DNA of 19,918 nt from the NCBI GenBank assembly GCA_050742455.1, contig JBOGIG010000034.1:1-19918 (forward strand). Reading direction: 5' to 3'. Each line of letters opens with the position of its first letter. The first letter of the stretch is position 1. Of this stretch, positions 6,456 through 13,538 are shown piece by piece. The position numbers and the translations under genes were made by a program. The DNA comes from JBOGIG01 sp050742455. Lineage in GTDB: Bacteria > Actinomycetota > Acidimicrobiia > Acidimicrobiales > JBOGIG01. The notes under the pieces are model-generated. The model did not search any database. It was not told the origin of the DNA and was given only the letters and a program-made list of their open reading frames with translations.

Positions 6456-8099
6456 ATGCCACCCCGAGCTGATCTTTCCGCTGCCGCTGCCGCCACAGAG
6501 CTGGCCCAGTCCGTCATCGACAACACGGCGTCCCACCTAAGCGACATCGAAGCCGACCAGGTCCTTGCCTACGACCTGGCCCACGCCGCCTCCGCCGTGC
6601 ACAACGCCCGAGCCATGCTGGAATACGGGGCCAAGGGGGACGTAGAGGGTCGCCTGGCCTGCGTGTTCGTGGCCGATGCCGTCCACGATCTGGCCTGTCG
6701 CATCCTCGGACGTGAGGAGTTGTGGTCGGTCCCATCCGGCCGGCTGGACCCGGCCATGGCCTTCGTGGGGGCCTGGCGGGATCCCGCAACCTTGGCCGCC
6801 ATGGCCGGTGAGACCGGTCCACGCCATCTCGACGAGGACTTCACCATGGTCCAGGACACCTTTCGGCGCTTCGCCGAGGAGAAGGTCGCGCCCGCAGCCG
6901 AGGGCATACACCGGGAGAACACCGACATCCCCGAGGAAATCATCGCCGGCCTGGCCGAGATGGGCGGATTCGGCCTGAGCGTGCCCGAAGACTACGGGGG
7001 CTTCGCCACAGGCGGCGTCAGCGACTACATGGCCATGGTCATCGCCACCGAGGAATTGTCACGGGCCTCGCTCGGGGCGGGGGGATCCCTCATCACCCGG
7101 CCGGAGATCCTCACCCGGGCACTGGTCAAGGGAGGCACCGAGGAGCAGAAGAAGCACTGGCTGCCCCGGCTTGCCAGCGCCGAGACGCTTGCCGCCGTGG
7201 CCGTGACCGAGCCGGACTTCGGATCGGACGTTGCCGGGCTCAAGGTAACAGCCACCCGTGCCGGTGAGGGCTGGGTGATAAACGGGGTAAAGACCTGGTG
7301 CACCTTTGCAGCCCGGGCCGACGTGTTGATGCTCCTGGCCCGCACCGATCCCGACCGGTCCAAGGCCCATCGGGGCCTTTCCCTGTTCATCGTCCCCAAG
7401 CCGGCCGGTGACGGTCACGGCTTCGAGTTCCACCAGGACCGCACCCGGGCGAGGGATGGTGTCGGGGCAGAAGCCGGGGCGGGGGGAAGCGCCGGGGCGG
7501 GACGGATGGAAGGCCGGGCCATCGATACCATCGGCTACCGGGGCATGCACTCCTACGAAGTGGCCCTGGAGAACTGGTGGGTACCGAACGACTGCCTGAT
7601 CGGTGGCTCTGATGGTCAGGGCAAGGGGTTTTACCTCCAGATGGAGGGCTTCGAGAATGGGCGCCTGCAGACCGCGGCGCGGGCCGTCGGCGTGATGCAG
7701 GCCGCCTACGAGGCAGCCTGGTCCTACGCCGAGAACCGGGTGGTGTTCGGGGCGGCCGTTGGGGACTACCAGCTGACCCGGGCCAAGCTCACCCGCATGG
7801 CGGCCATCATCCAGGCCAACCGCCAATTCGCCTATCAAGTAGCCCGGCTCATGGCCGAGGGGGAGGGAGCGCTAGAGGCATCCATGGTCAAGGCCTACGC
7901 CTGCCGGGCGGCCGAGTGGGTGACCAGGGAAGCGCTCCAGATCCATGGCGGCATGGGATACGCCGAGGAGTTCCCGGTCAGCCGGTATTTCGTCGATGCC
8001 CGGGTCCTGTCGATCTTCGAGGGCGCCGACGAGACCCTCGCCCTCAAAGTCATCGCCCGGCGCCTGACCGCGGCCGCCCAGACCCAGACCAAGGGCTGA
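6456..8099 (+). CDS. Acyl-CoA dehydrogenase with N-terminal extension (methylsuccinyl-CoA dehydrogenase-like)
   Basis: A 547-residue FAD enzyme. About 120 helical residues precede the standard fold, which begins near DEDFTMVQDTFRRFAEEKV. Signature 1 is AVTEPDFGSDVAGLKV (about 248-263), signature 2 is QIHGGMGYAEEFPVSRYFVD (about 495-514), and FEGADET (about 520) supplies the catalytic Glu position. Ordinary family members have about 380-400 residues. Methylsuccinyl-CoA dehydrogenase of the ethylmalonyl-CoA pathway is a known member with an N-terminal extension, and the MaoC hydratase and malyl-CoA-lyase-like genes nearby fit that role. A Gly/Ala-rich insertion (about residues 334-351, from an imperfect GC-rich repeat at 7461-7501) interrupts the domain. 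Start ATG has AGGAG 6 bases upstream. The family is certain; substrate is inferred. Confidence 0.92.
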   Translation: MPPRADLSAAAAATELAQSVIDNTASHLSDIEADQVLAYDLAHAASAVHNARAMLEYGAKGDVEGRLACVFVADAVHDLACRILGREELWSVPSGRLDPAMAFVGAWRDPATLAAMAGETGPRHLDEDFTMVQDTFRRFAEEKVAPAAEGIHRENTDIPEEIIAGLAEMGGFGLSVPEDYGGFATGGVSDYMAMVIATEELSRASLGAGGSLITRPEILTRALVKGGTEEQKKHWLPRLASAETLAAVAVTEPDFGSDVAGLKVTATRAGEGWVINGVKTWCTFAARADVLMLLARTDPDRSKAHRGLSLFIVPKPAGDGHGFEFHQDRTRARDGVGAEAGAGGSAGAGRMEGRAIDTIGYRGMHSYEVALENWWVPNDCLIGGSDGQGKGFYLQMEGFENGRLQTAARAVGVMQAAYEAAWSYAENRVVFGAAVGDYQLTRAKLTRMAAIIQANRQFAYQVARLMAEGEGALEASMVKAYACRAAEWVTREALQIHGGMGYAEEFPVSRYFVDARVLSIFEGADETLALKVIARRLTAAAQTQTKG

Positions 8100-8104
8100 G
8101 CCGC

Positions 8105-8188
8105 CAGGCCGGGGTGGGCTGCGAGCTGATCCGCAAGGCTGGGCCGCAGGCCTGGGTGGGCTGCGGGCTGACCCGTCAGGCCGGCTCG
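8105..8188. repeat. Two tandem 42-bp GC-rich repeats at the 3' end of comF
   Basis: Units at 8105-8146 and 8147-8188 share long matching blocks, for example GGTGGGCTGCG in both copies, with scattered differences. They fill the 76-bp gap between the converging acyl-CoA dehydrogenase and comF genes and run into the last codons of comF (stop at 8176). They may include the transcription end for both genes, but no hairpin followed by a T-run is seen. Confidence 0.75.
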
Positions 8189-9045
8189 TCCGGCTCCAGG
8201 CAGCAGCGGGCGAAGGTGAAGGTTTGCGCCTCCTGACGCAGCCACAGCCGGTGGGCGAATGTGGCGAACTCCGGCCTGACCACCCGGCCCACCGGCACCA
8301 CCGCGACGACATCCGCCCCGGCCAGAGCCAGCGCTGATGCCGCACTGTGTGCGCGGGCCCCGGTGGTGAAGCTGTCGTCGAGGATCAGCACCCGCCTACC
8401 AGCCACGGCGTAGGTGACTTCGAAACCATCGTCCCGAGCCCGGTTGTGGCCCAGGACCCCGCCGGCGGCGGGGGCGGCTGCGGCTGCGGCTGCGGGCGAA
8501 GGGACCGGCCGGGCGCGCAGTATTTCGCGAAATTCTCCCCCGAGCGCCTGTGGGACCGAAGCCAGGATCTGGGCCAACGGGTGAGGTCCCAAGCGGGGGC
8601 GCGACGACGCCACGCAAGTAACCAGGTCCCACTGCCCTCTGGCTGCCGTCGCGATGCACGAGCCATGGTGGTCAAGAAACCGGGCCAGTACCGAGGCGAT
8701 CCCTATCCTGGCGCTCCGGCGGGTGGGAGAGTCGACCCACGGGCTCTTGTAGCCCCACAGGCTCCGGTACAGGGCCGAGCCTGTCCGGCACAGGCTGACG
8801 GGAACGATCACCGGCGCCGGATATGACACCTGGGCCCGGACCCGGTCACAGCTCAGGCATGTGGCATAGCCGTCCCTGGCCGGGCCGTGGCAGTGCCCGC
8901 ATGCCCCGAACGCGCCCCAACCCGGGACAGGAACGCAGGCCTGAGCCAGATCCAGCCTTACGGCCGTGGACGGGCCAGGGCGCGAGACCGCCGTGGACGG
9001 GCCAGGGCGCGGGCCGGGAGCAGGGCGAGTCGGGCCGGGGCCCAC
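8176..9045 (-). CDS. comF: ComF-like phosphoribosyltransferase-fold competence protein
   Basis: A 289-residue ComF/GntX-family protein. Two CxxC pairs at Cys49-Cys52 (CGHC) and Cys63-Cys66 (CLSC) form the N-terminal zinc ribbon; VLILDDSFTTGAR (about 219-231) is the PRPP-binding loop of type I phosphoribosyltransferases. ComF is needed for transformation in several bacteria, where it acts with the helicase ComFA or with DprA. It starts 6 bp after the dprA stop on the same strand. Only a GTG (9045) opens the frame, leaving about 30 N-terminal Pro/Gly/Ala residues encoded by a 27-bp tandem repeat. An alanine run (residues 185-194) from a repeated hexamer interrupts the middle. Family call is firm; the N-terminal start is uncertain. 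Confidence 0.87.
   Translation of the reverse strand: MGPGPTRPAPGPRPGPSTAVSRPGPSTAVRLDLAQACVPVPGWGAFGACGHCHGPARDGYATCLSCDRVRAQVSYPAPVIVPVSLCRTGSALYRSLWGYKSPWVDSPTRRSARIGIASVLARFLDHHGSCIATAARGQWDLVTCVASSRPRLGPHPLAQILASVPQALGGEFREILRARPVPSPAAAAAAAPAAGGVLGHNRARDDGFEVTYAVAGRRVLILDDSFTTGARAHSAASALALAGADVVAVVPVGRVVRPEFATFAHRLWLRQEAQTFTFARCCLEPDEPA
8964..9017. repeat. Two tandem 27-bp repeats in the comF N-terminal region
   Basis: Copies at 8964-8990 and 8991-9017 share the first 21 bases exactly, beginning CCGTGGACGGGCCAGGGCGCG. They encode the repeated peptide RPGPSTAV near the comF N-terminus. The period is a multiple of three, so the reading frame is kept. Confidence 0.88.
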
Positions 9046-9051
9046 GGTGGA

Positions 9052-10065
9052 CTAGACGAGGCGAAGTTGAGTGGTGAAGTCCGCCTGGGTCGAGGCGATG
9101 TCGTCCACGTCGGACACCACCTCGCCGGCATCTTCCACCACCAACACCCCGGGCCGCTCGGCGTAGGCCGCGGCCCACTCCTGGCCGCGGACCAACTCCG
9201 CCGGGAGATAGAGGCGTTTGCCGTGTTCCAGGGCCAAGCGGGCCTGCATGCGAGCCCCACTTCGAGCCGAAGCTTCGACCACCAGCGTCCCCACCGCCAT
9301 GGCGCTGGTCACCACATTGCGCCGGGGAAAGTTCTCCCGCCTGGGGGGTGTTCCCGGGCAGAACTGCGTGACACAGGCCCCGTTCCGGGCGATTCGCAAG
9401 GCCAGGTCAGAGTTGGCCGGCGGGTAGGTCACGTCGATCCCCGTGCCCAGGCAGGCGATAGTCCGCCCCCCGGCGGCAAGTGCGGCCTGGTGGGCCTCGG
9501 TGTCTATGCCTAAGGCCAGCCCCGACACCACCACCACCCCGGCACGCGCCAGGTCCCCGGCCCACCGGGCAGCCTGGGCCCGACCGGGCGGAGTCGGGCG
9601 CCGGGTGCCCACCACGGCAACCGCTCGCCAGTCGCCATCCTCGAGCCGGCCCCGAACAAATACAAAGGCGGGGCGGTTGCGGACACGGCGCAGGTTGTCA
9701 GGAAAGTCCTCGTCGAGGACGCTGACCATGCGGACCGGGGGATGGTCGGGGCCACCATCCCAAGCGGGATCGTCATTCCCGGCGGGGCCACGATCCCAGG
9801 CGGGATCGCCGCCCGGGGTCAGTGCTTGGAGACGGCCGAGCCAGCCGAGAAGCGCGGCCTGGGTCACTGCGTCATCGGACCAGCGGGCTGATGCTGCCCT
9901 CAGCTTGGCCCACAGGGCAGAAGCGCTCCCAGCCCTTTCGAGCCAACCGGCCAGGCGAGCGGTGGGGACCAATCCCGACTCGCTCAAAGCGAGCAGGCAG
10001 GCGTGCTCGTAGTGCTTATCGTCGAGCGGTCGGCCGGTACCCGTGACCGCCGGGTTGTCCGGCAT
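9052..10065 (-). CDS. dprA: DNA-processing protein DprA
   Basis: A 337-residue DprA (Smf). An N-terminal helical region precedes the extended Rossmann domain: VLDEDFPDNLRRV (117-129), AVVGTRRPTPPG (150-161), VVVSGLALGIDTEAHQAAL (178-196), GTGIDVTYPP (207-216), RRENFPRRN (242-250) and VVEASARSGA (262-271). DprA binds incoming single-stranded DNA and loads RecA during natural transformation. The gene starts 9 bp after the upstream hydrolase stop and is followed 6 bp later by comF, a competence pair. A 36-bp partial duplication (9751-9808) gives a repeated DPAW segment in the linker at residues 87-105, outside the conserved fold. All conserved parts look intact. Confidence 0.95.
   Translation of the reverse strand: MPDNPAVTGTGRPLDDKHYEHACLLALSESGLVPTARLAGWLERAGSASALWAKLRAASARWSDDAVTQAALLGWLGRLQALTPGGDPAWDRGPAGNDDPAWDGGPDHPPVRMVSVLDEDFPDNLRRVRNRPAFVFVRGRLEDGDWRAVAVVGTRRPTPPGRAQAARWAGDLARAGVVVVSGLALGIDTEAHQAALAAGGRTIACLGTGIDVTYPPANSDLALRIARNGACVTQFCPGTPPRRENFPRRNVVTSAMAVGTLVVEASARSGARMQARLALEHGKRLYLPAELVRGQEWAAAYAERPGVLVVEDAGEVVSDVDDIASTQADFTTQLRLV
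9751..9808. repeat. 36-bp period partial duplication inside dprA
   Basis: Two 22-bp blocks, 9751-9772 and 9787-9808, match at 20 of 22 positions and are spaced 36 bp apart, a multiple of three. They encode the duplicated DPAW(D/W)-type linker peptide between the N-terminal region and the Rossmann domain of DprA. Confidence 0.75.
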
Positions 10066-10074
10066 TGCCGGATT

Positions 10075-10932
10075 CTAAGTTGTGCCGGTAAGGAAGTCTA
10101 CGAGTTGGCGGCTGAATTCTGGAGTGCCCACGGCGCTCAGGTGGTTGCCGGGAACGACGGCTGCTCGCGCGCCGGGGATGGCCAGGGCCAAACGGTAGGG
10201 ATCCCCGGCGATGTCGTCGTCGTCTCCGGCCACCACCAGCAGCGGCGCTTTCACGTCGCCCAGCCGTGGGGGATCCTCGGCTGCGGTGGCGGTCGCCACT
10301 GCGGCCAGGGCGGCCAGGTCGGCGCCGGTCGATTCGGCAAAGGCTCGAAAGGCCCGCCCCGCCGAATCCGAGATCGAACCGGCATCGCCGGCGATCATGG
10401 CCCGCGAGATGGCCCCCCGGTCCAACGGGCGATCCGCCTCGGACCCGCCAGCCTCGGACCCGCCAGCCTCGGACCGGCCAGCCTCGGACCGGCCCTGCTC
10501 GCGGCGGGGTCGGCCCCGTCCCCGGGCCCCTACTCCGGCCGCCACCACCCGGGTGGCTCGGGGCTCGATGGCGGCGACCTTCAGAGCCGTACCCCCGCCC
10601 ATGGAGTAGCCCACCACCATGTAGCGCTCGAGGCCGAGATGGTCAGCCAGGGCGCCGACGTCGGTGACCATGGCATCGCCGGTGTAGGCGTTGGGGTCAT
10701 GAGGCTTGTCGGAGGACCCGTGTCCCCGGGCATCAAGAGCGAACAAGCCCAGTCCGGCTTGGACCAGGGCCGCCGCCACCCCAGGTCGAAACCAATTGAT
10801 CACCGAGTCGGCGGCGAAGCCGTGGAGGAGGAGCACCGGATCCCCGGTGGTGTCGCCAACGCTCCAGTAGGCCAATTCCACCCCGTCGAATGAGGCGAAG
10901 CGGTCCGGCCCTGCAGGCGGGCGGGTATCCAT
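10075..10932 (-). CDS. Alpha/beta hydrolase with repeat insertion in the cap region
   Basis: A 285-residue serine alpha/beta hydrolase. The oxyanion segment is LLLHGFAADS (34-43), LDARGHGSSDKP (66-77) is typical, the nucleophile Ser110 lies in GYSMGGG, the acid is among DDDD (237-240) and His264 is in GNHLSAV. The ATG at 10932 shares its A with the TGA of the lyase gene (TGATG), which marks the start and suggests coupled translation. A longer in-frame extension upstream only overlaps the lyase antisense to its codon pattern. Four 15-bp tandem repeats (10436-10495) encode SEAGR/SEAGG units inserted at residues 149-167 between the nucleophile elbow and the acid, where lid domains vary. Substrate is unknown; a lipase, esterase or acyl-CoA thioesterase-like role is possible. 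Confidence 0.88.
   Translation of the reverse strand: MDTRPPAGPDRFASFDGVELAYWSVGDTTGDPVLLLHGFAADSVINWFRPGVAAALVQAGLGLFALDARGHGSSDKPHDPNAYTGDAMVTDVGALADHLGLERYMVVGYSMGGGTALKVAAIEPRATRVVAAGVGARGRGRPRREQGRSEAGRSEAGGSEAGGSEADRPLDRGAISRAMIAGDAGSISDSAGRAFRAFAESTGADLAALAAVATATAAEDPPRLGDVKAPLLVVAGDDDDIAGDPYRLALAIPGARAAVVPGNHLSAVGTPEFSRQLVDFLTGTT
10436..10495. repeat. Four tandem 15-bp repeats inside the hydrolase gene
   Basis: Units 10436-10450, 10451-10465, 10466-10480 and 10481-10495 are nearly identical (GCCTCGGACCCGCCA, with C to G changes in later copies). They keep the frame and encode SEAGG-type pentapeptides. Confidence 0.93.
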
Positions 10933-11885
10933 CAGTCCGCCGATCCCGCCACCGTCGACCGCTTGAGGCCGGCCCGCTCCCCCCGGGCCAGGAACTTGAG
11001 GGCCATCTTGCGGCTGGCCTCGTCGATCATTTCGTCCCCAAACATCACAGCCCCCTTGCGCTCGCCCTCGGTGGCCTCCTTGTAGGCGTCGAGGATGGCC
11101 CAAGCCCGCTCGAACTGCTCCTGGGTCGGGGCGAACACCTCGTTGAGGATCGCCACCTGGTCGGGGTGCAGGGCCCACTTTCCGTCATAGCCGAGCGTCT
11201 TGGTGCGCTGGCAATAGTCCCGGAAGGCGTCGGCTTCGCGGATCTTGAGGAAGGGGCCGTCGATGACCTGTAGGCCATTGGCCCGTCCCGCCATGAGGAT
11301 CTTTGAGAACACATAGTGGAAGTGGTCGCCCGGGTAATCCGGGATCTGGACCCCTCCGGTCAGCACGGGCATTTCCATGGAGGCGGCGAAGTCGGCGGGG
11401 CCGAAGACAATGGTCTCCATGCGGGGAGAGGCGGCGCAGATCTCCTCCACGTTGATGAGTCCCCGGGTCGTCTCGATCTGGGCCTCGATGCCTATGTGGC
11501 CCGGTGGAAGTCCGGCGTTGATCTCGACCTGGGTCAACAACAGGTCAAGCGCCACCACCTCGGCGGCACTTTGCACCTTGGGCAGCATGATCTCTTCTAA
11601 GCGCTCCCCGGCGTTGCCCACCACCTCGATCACGTCGGCGTAGGTCCAGCGGGTGTCCCAGGCGTTGACGCGCACGCACATGACCCGAGAGCCCCAGTCC
11701 TGGTTCTTGATGGCGTTGACCACCTTGGCCCGAGCCGCCTCCTTCTCCAAGGGGGCCACCGAGTCCTCCAGATCCAAGAACGTCATGTCGGCGGCCAGGC
11801 CGGGGGCCTTCTCCAAGAAGCGCTCGCTGGAGCCGGGCACCGACAGGCAGGATCGACGGGGGAGATCTCTGGTTCTAAAAGACAT
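10932..11885 (-). CDS. HpcH/HpaI-CitE family lyase, malyl-CoA / beta-methylmalyl-CoA lyase-like
   Basis: A 317-residue TIM-barrel lyase of the CitE/Mcl type. Motifs in order are LDLEDSVAP (37-45), VRVNAWDT (71-78), IMLPKVQSA (99-107), IEAQIETTRGL with Glu138 for Mg2+ (133-143), FGPADFAASM with Asp165 (161-170) and GKWALHPDQVAILNEVF (235-251). Length and motif order resemble the Mcl1 lyase of Rhodobacter, which cleaves beta-methylmalyl-CoA to glyoxylate and propionyl-CoA and malyl-CoA to glyoxylate and acetyl-CoA. A citramalyl-CoA lyase is the main alternative. Its stop overlaps the start of an alpha/beta hydrolase. A GGGGT purine tract precedes the ATG. It lies in the same window as a MaoC hydratase and a long acyl-CoA dehydrogenase expected in the same pathway. 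Confidence 0.9.
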   Translation of the reverse strand: MSFRTRDLPRRSCLSVPGSSERFLEKAPGLAADMTFLDLEDSVAPLEKEAARAKVVNAIKNQDWGSRVMCVRVNAWDTRWTYADVIEVVGNAGERLEEIMLPKVQSAAEVVALDLLLTQVEINAGLPPGHIGIEAQIETTRGLINVEEICAASPRMETIVFGPADFAASMEMPVLTGGVQIPDYPGDHFHYVFSKILMAGRANGLQVIDGPFLKIREADAFRDYCQRTKTLGYDGKWALHPDQVAILNEVFAPTQEQFERAWAILDAYKEATEGERKGAVMFGDEMIDEASRKMALKFLARGERAGLKRSTVAGSAD

Positions 11886-11952
11886 ACCCCGACTCTAGGA
11901 GGGACCCACCTGCCCTGCCAAGGCGCTCACGGGCGGGACTCCGGAGCGCCCC

Positions 11953-12633
11953 TCAGGCCAGGTTGGCGCGCAGGAAGGCCAGCGACGAGGCCCAGGCCCT
12001 GGCCGACTCGGCGGCGTTGTAAACGTCGGGGCGAGTGTCGTTGAAGAACGCGTGATCGCACCCGGGATGCACGATGATCTCGGCTCTCTTGCCGAGGCCT
12101 CGCAGCTTGTCCTCCAACTCCCGGGCTACCTGGGGACCGGCGCTGTCATCATTTTGCGCAAAATGTCCCTCGACCGCCCCAGTGATGCACGAGTAGTCGG
12201 GCTGGGCATCGGGCCAGGGAATCACGCCGTAGAAGGGCACGCAGGCGGCCACCGCGTCGGGACGCTCCGACGCCAGTACCAGGGCCAGGCCGCCGCCCAT
12301 GCAGAACCCGATCACTCCGACGGTCTCGTGGCCGGACCGGCGGCGCAGCTCGTCGACGGCGCCGCTCATGTCCCGTGAGGCCCGGTCCAACTGAAGGGCC
12401 ATCATCTTCTTGGCCGCCTCATCGGGCTCGGTGGTGGTCTCACCCCGGTAGACGTCGGGGGCCAGCGCCACAAAGCCTTCTGCGGCGAAGCGATCGCACA
12501 CGTCGGTAATGTGATCGACCAGGCCCCACCACTCCTGGATCACGATCACGCCCGGGCCCGAGCCCGAGGTCGGCGCCGACAGGTAGCCCTGACCGGTGGA
12601 TCCATTGCTGGGGTACTCGATGATCTGGCCCAT
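11953..12633 (-). CDS. Dienelactone hydrolase family protein
   Basis: A 226-residue cytoplasmic alpha/beta hydrolase of the dienelactone hydrolase family. The marks are VIQEWWGL with Glu34, GFCMGGG with nucleophile Cys111, FAQNDDSAGP with the acid Asp162/163 and PGCDHAFFND with His194. The Cys nucleophile and paired Glu are typical of carboxymethylenebutenolidase, which opens dienelactone in chlorocatechol degradation; many chromosomal members act on other lactones or esters. No aromatic-degradation genes are nearby, so a general role is more likely. It lies 49 bp downstream of the IF-2B-like gene and 67 bp upstream of the lyase gene, within one co-oriented run. Confidence 0.93.
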   Translation of the reverse strand: MGQIIEYPSNGSTGQGYLSAPTSGSGPGVIVIQEWWGLVDHITDVCDRFAAEGFVALAPDVYRGETTTEPDEAAKKMMALQLDRASRDMSGAVDELRRRSGHETVGVIGFCMGGGLALVLASERPDAVAACVPFYGVIPWPDAQPDYSCITGAVEGHFAQNDDSAGPQVARELEDKLRGLGKRAEIIVHPGCDHAFFNDTRPDVYNAAESARAWASSLAFLRANLA

Positions 12634-12682
12634 ATGGTGACCCTATCCAATGGGTCCCGGTCCGAACCACCGCCCGGGCGCT

Positions 12683-13528
12683 CTATCCAAAATGACCCAG
12701 CAACTCCGCCACTACCGGGCAGTCGGCCCTCCCCAGGGCCTCGGCCGGATCGGCCGCACCACCAGGGCCGATCACCACATCGACCAGATCCAGAGGCACG
12801 ATCTCGTCGCCTCGTTCCCAGGGGGGCGCCCCGGCCTGATCGAAGTGCCACTCCAGCTCCGACCACAGGGCGTCGGGAAGGACCCGCCCTACGCCTGCCA
12901 CCAACCACACAGGAATCCCCTCGGCCCGGGCCACCGACGCCGCCGCCCGGGAGCCGGAGATGGCCACGAACTCCCCGTCCCGCCCCATCGGTTCCCGGTC
13001 CCGTCCGGGCGCCAGGGGATGGCCGAGCGCCCACGCTTCGAGGATCAACAGGTCCGAGGCACTGACCGCCGCCCCCAGGCCCGACTCGGGCACCTCCTCG
13101 ATCAAACACGGTTGTCGGCCGAGCCATCGGCTCAACCCGTAGGCGCCCCCGTCGGCGTCGATGGCCAGGACGCTCGCGTCCCCCCTCCGGCCCAAGCCGG
13201 CACCGGCCAATTCGGGCCAACCCAGCACGGCGACACGGGCCGACTCCGGCAGCTCCCGCGCCAGGTCGCGCGGCGTGGGGTCATCGGTGATGGCATCGGC
13301 GCAATTCCCCGCCTCGGCCCGGGGATTGGTCGCGGCCAGCATCCGAGCCGCCAGCCACCACAGCGGTCCCATCTCGGGGTGGCGAAACAGGAGGCGCCTG
13401 CACGCCGGAACCAGGGCCAGGGGATCCGAGCCGACCGCGGCCAGGGCCCCGGCCGCCTCGGGGACGAAGCGTGAAGGCCCCTCGCCCTCCGAGCGAGCCA
13501 CGTATCGCAGCAGCTCGATGGGGTGCAC
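12683..13528 (-). CDS. IF-2B/MtnA-like fold protein of unknown function
   Basis: A 281-residue soluble protein I do not recognise as a named enzyme. The C-terminal half resembles the eIF-2B alpha / methylthioribose-1-phosphate isomerase fold: SASDLLILEAWALG (compare VGADAI), GEFVAISGSRAAASVARAEGIPVWLVAGVGR, then ERGDEIVPLDLVDVVIGPGG. A typical isomerase NK-rich strand and the catalytic Cys/Asp pair are not evident, so activity is doubtful. The N-terminal part has helices with LWWLAARMLAATNP and a strand near RVAVLGWPELAGAG. GTG start at 13528 is 10 bp after the dioxygenase stop, so it belongs to the same run of genes. The fold call is tentative; the coding region is well supported by length and codon pattern. 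Confidence 0.75.
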   Translation of the reverse strand: MHPIELLRYVARSEGEGPSRFVPEAAGALAAVGSDPLALVPACRRLLFRHPEMGPLWWLAARMLAATNPRAEAGNCADAITDDPTPRDLARELPESARVAVLGWPELAGAGLGRRGDASVLAIDADGGAYGLSRWLGRQPCLIEEVPESGLGAAVSASDLLILEAWALGHPLAPGRDREPMGRDGEFVAISGSRAAASVARAEGIPVWLVAGVGRVLPDALWSELEWHFDQAGAPPWERGDEIVPLDLVDVVIGPGGAADPAEALGRADCPVVAELLGHFG

Positions 13529-13538
13529 TCAGTCGAAT

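Noticed and set aside
10436..10495. Possible CRISPR-like array
   Set aside because: The 15-bp units are contiguous with no spacers and encode an in-frame peptide repeat.
10933..11178. Upstream extension of the alpha/beta hydrolase frame by 82 codons
   Set aside because: It overlaps the lyase gene in another frame, is Gly/Arg/Pro-rich, and an ATG overlapping the lyase stop gives a clean start at 10932.
11922..11950. Rho-independent terminator between dienelactone hydrolase and lyase genes
   Set aside because: A 7-bp stem (GGCGCTC with GAGCGCC) exists but the loop is long and no T-run follows on the minus strand.
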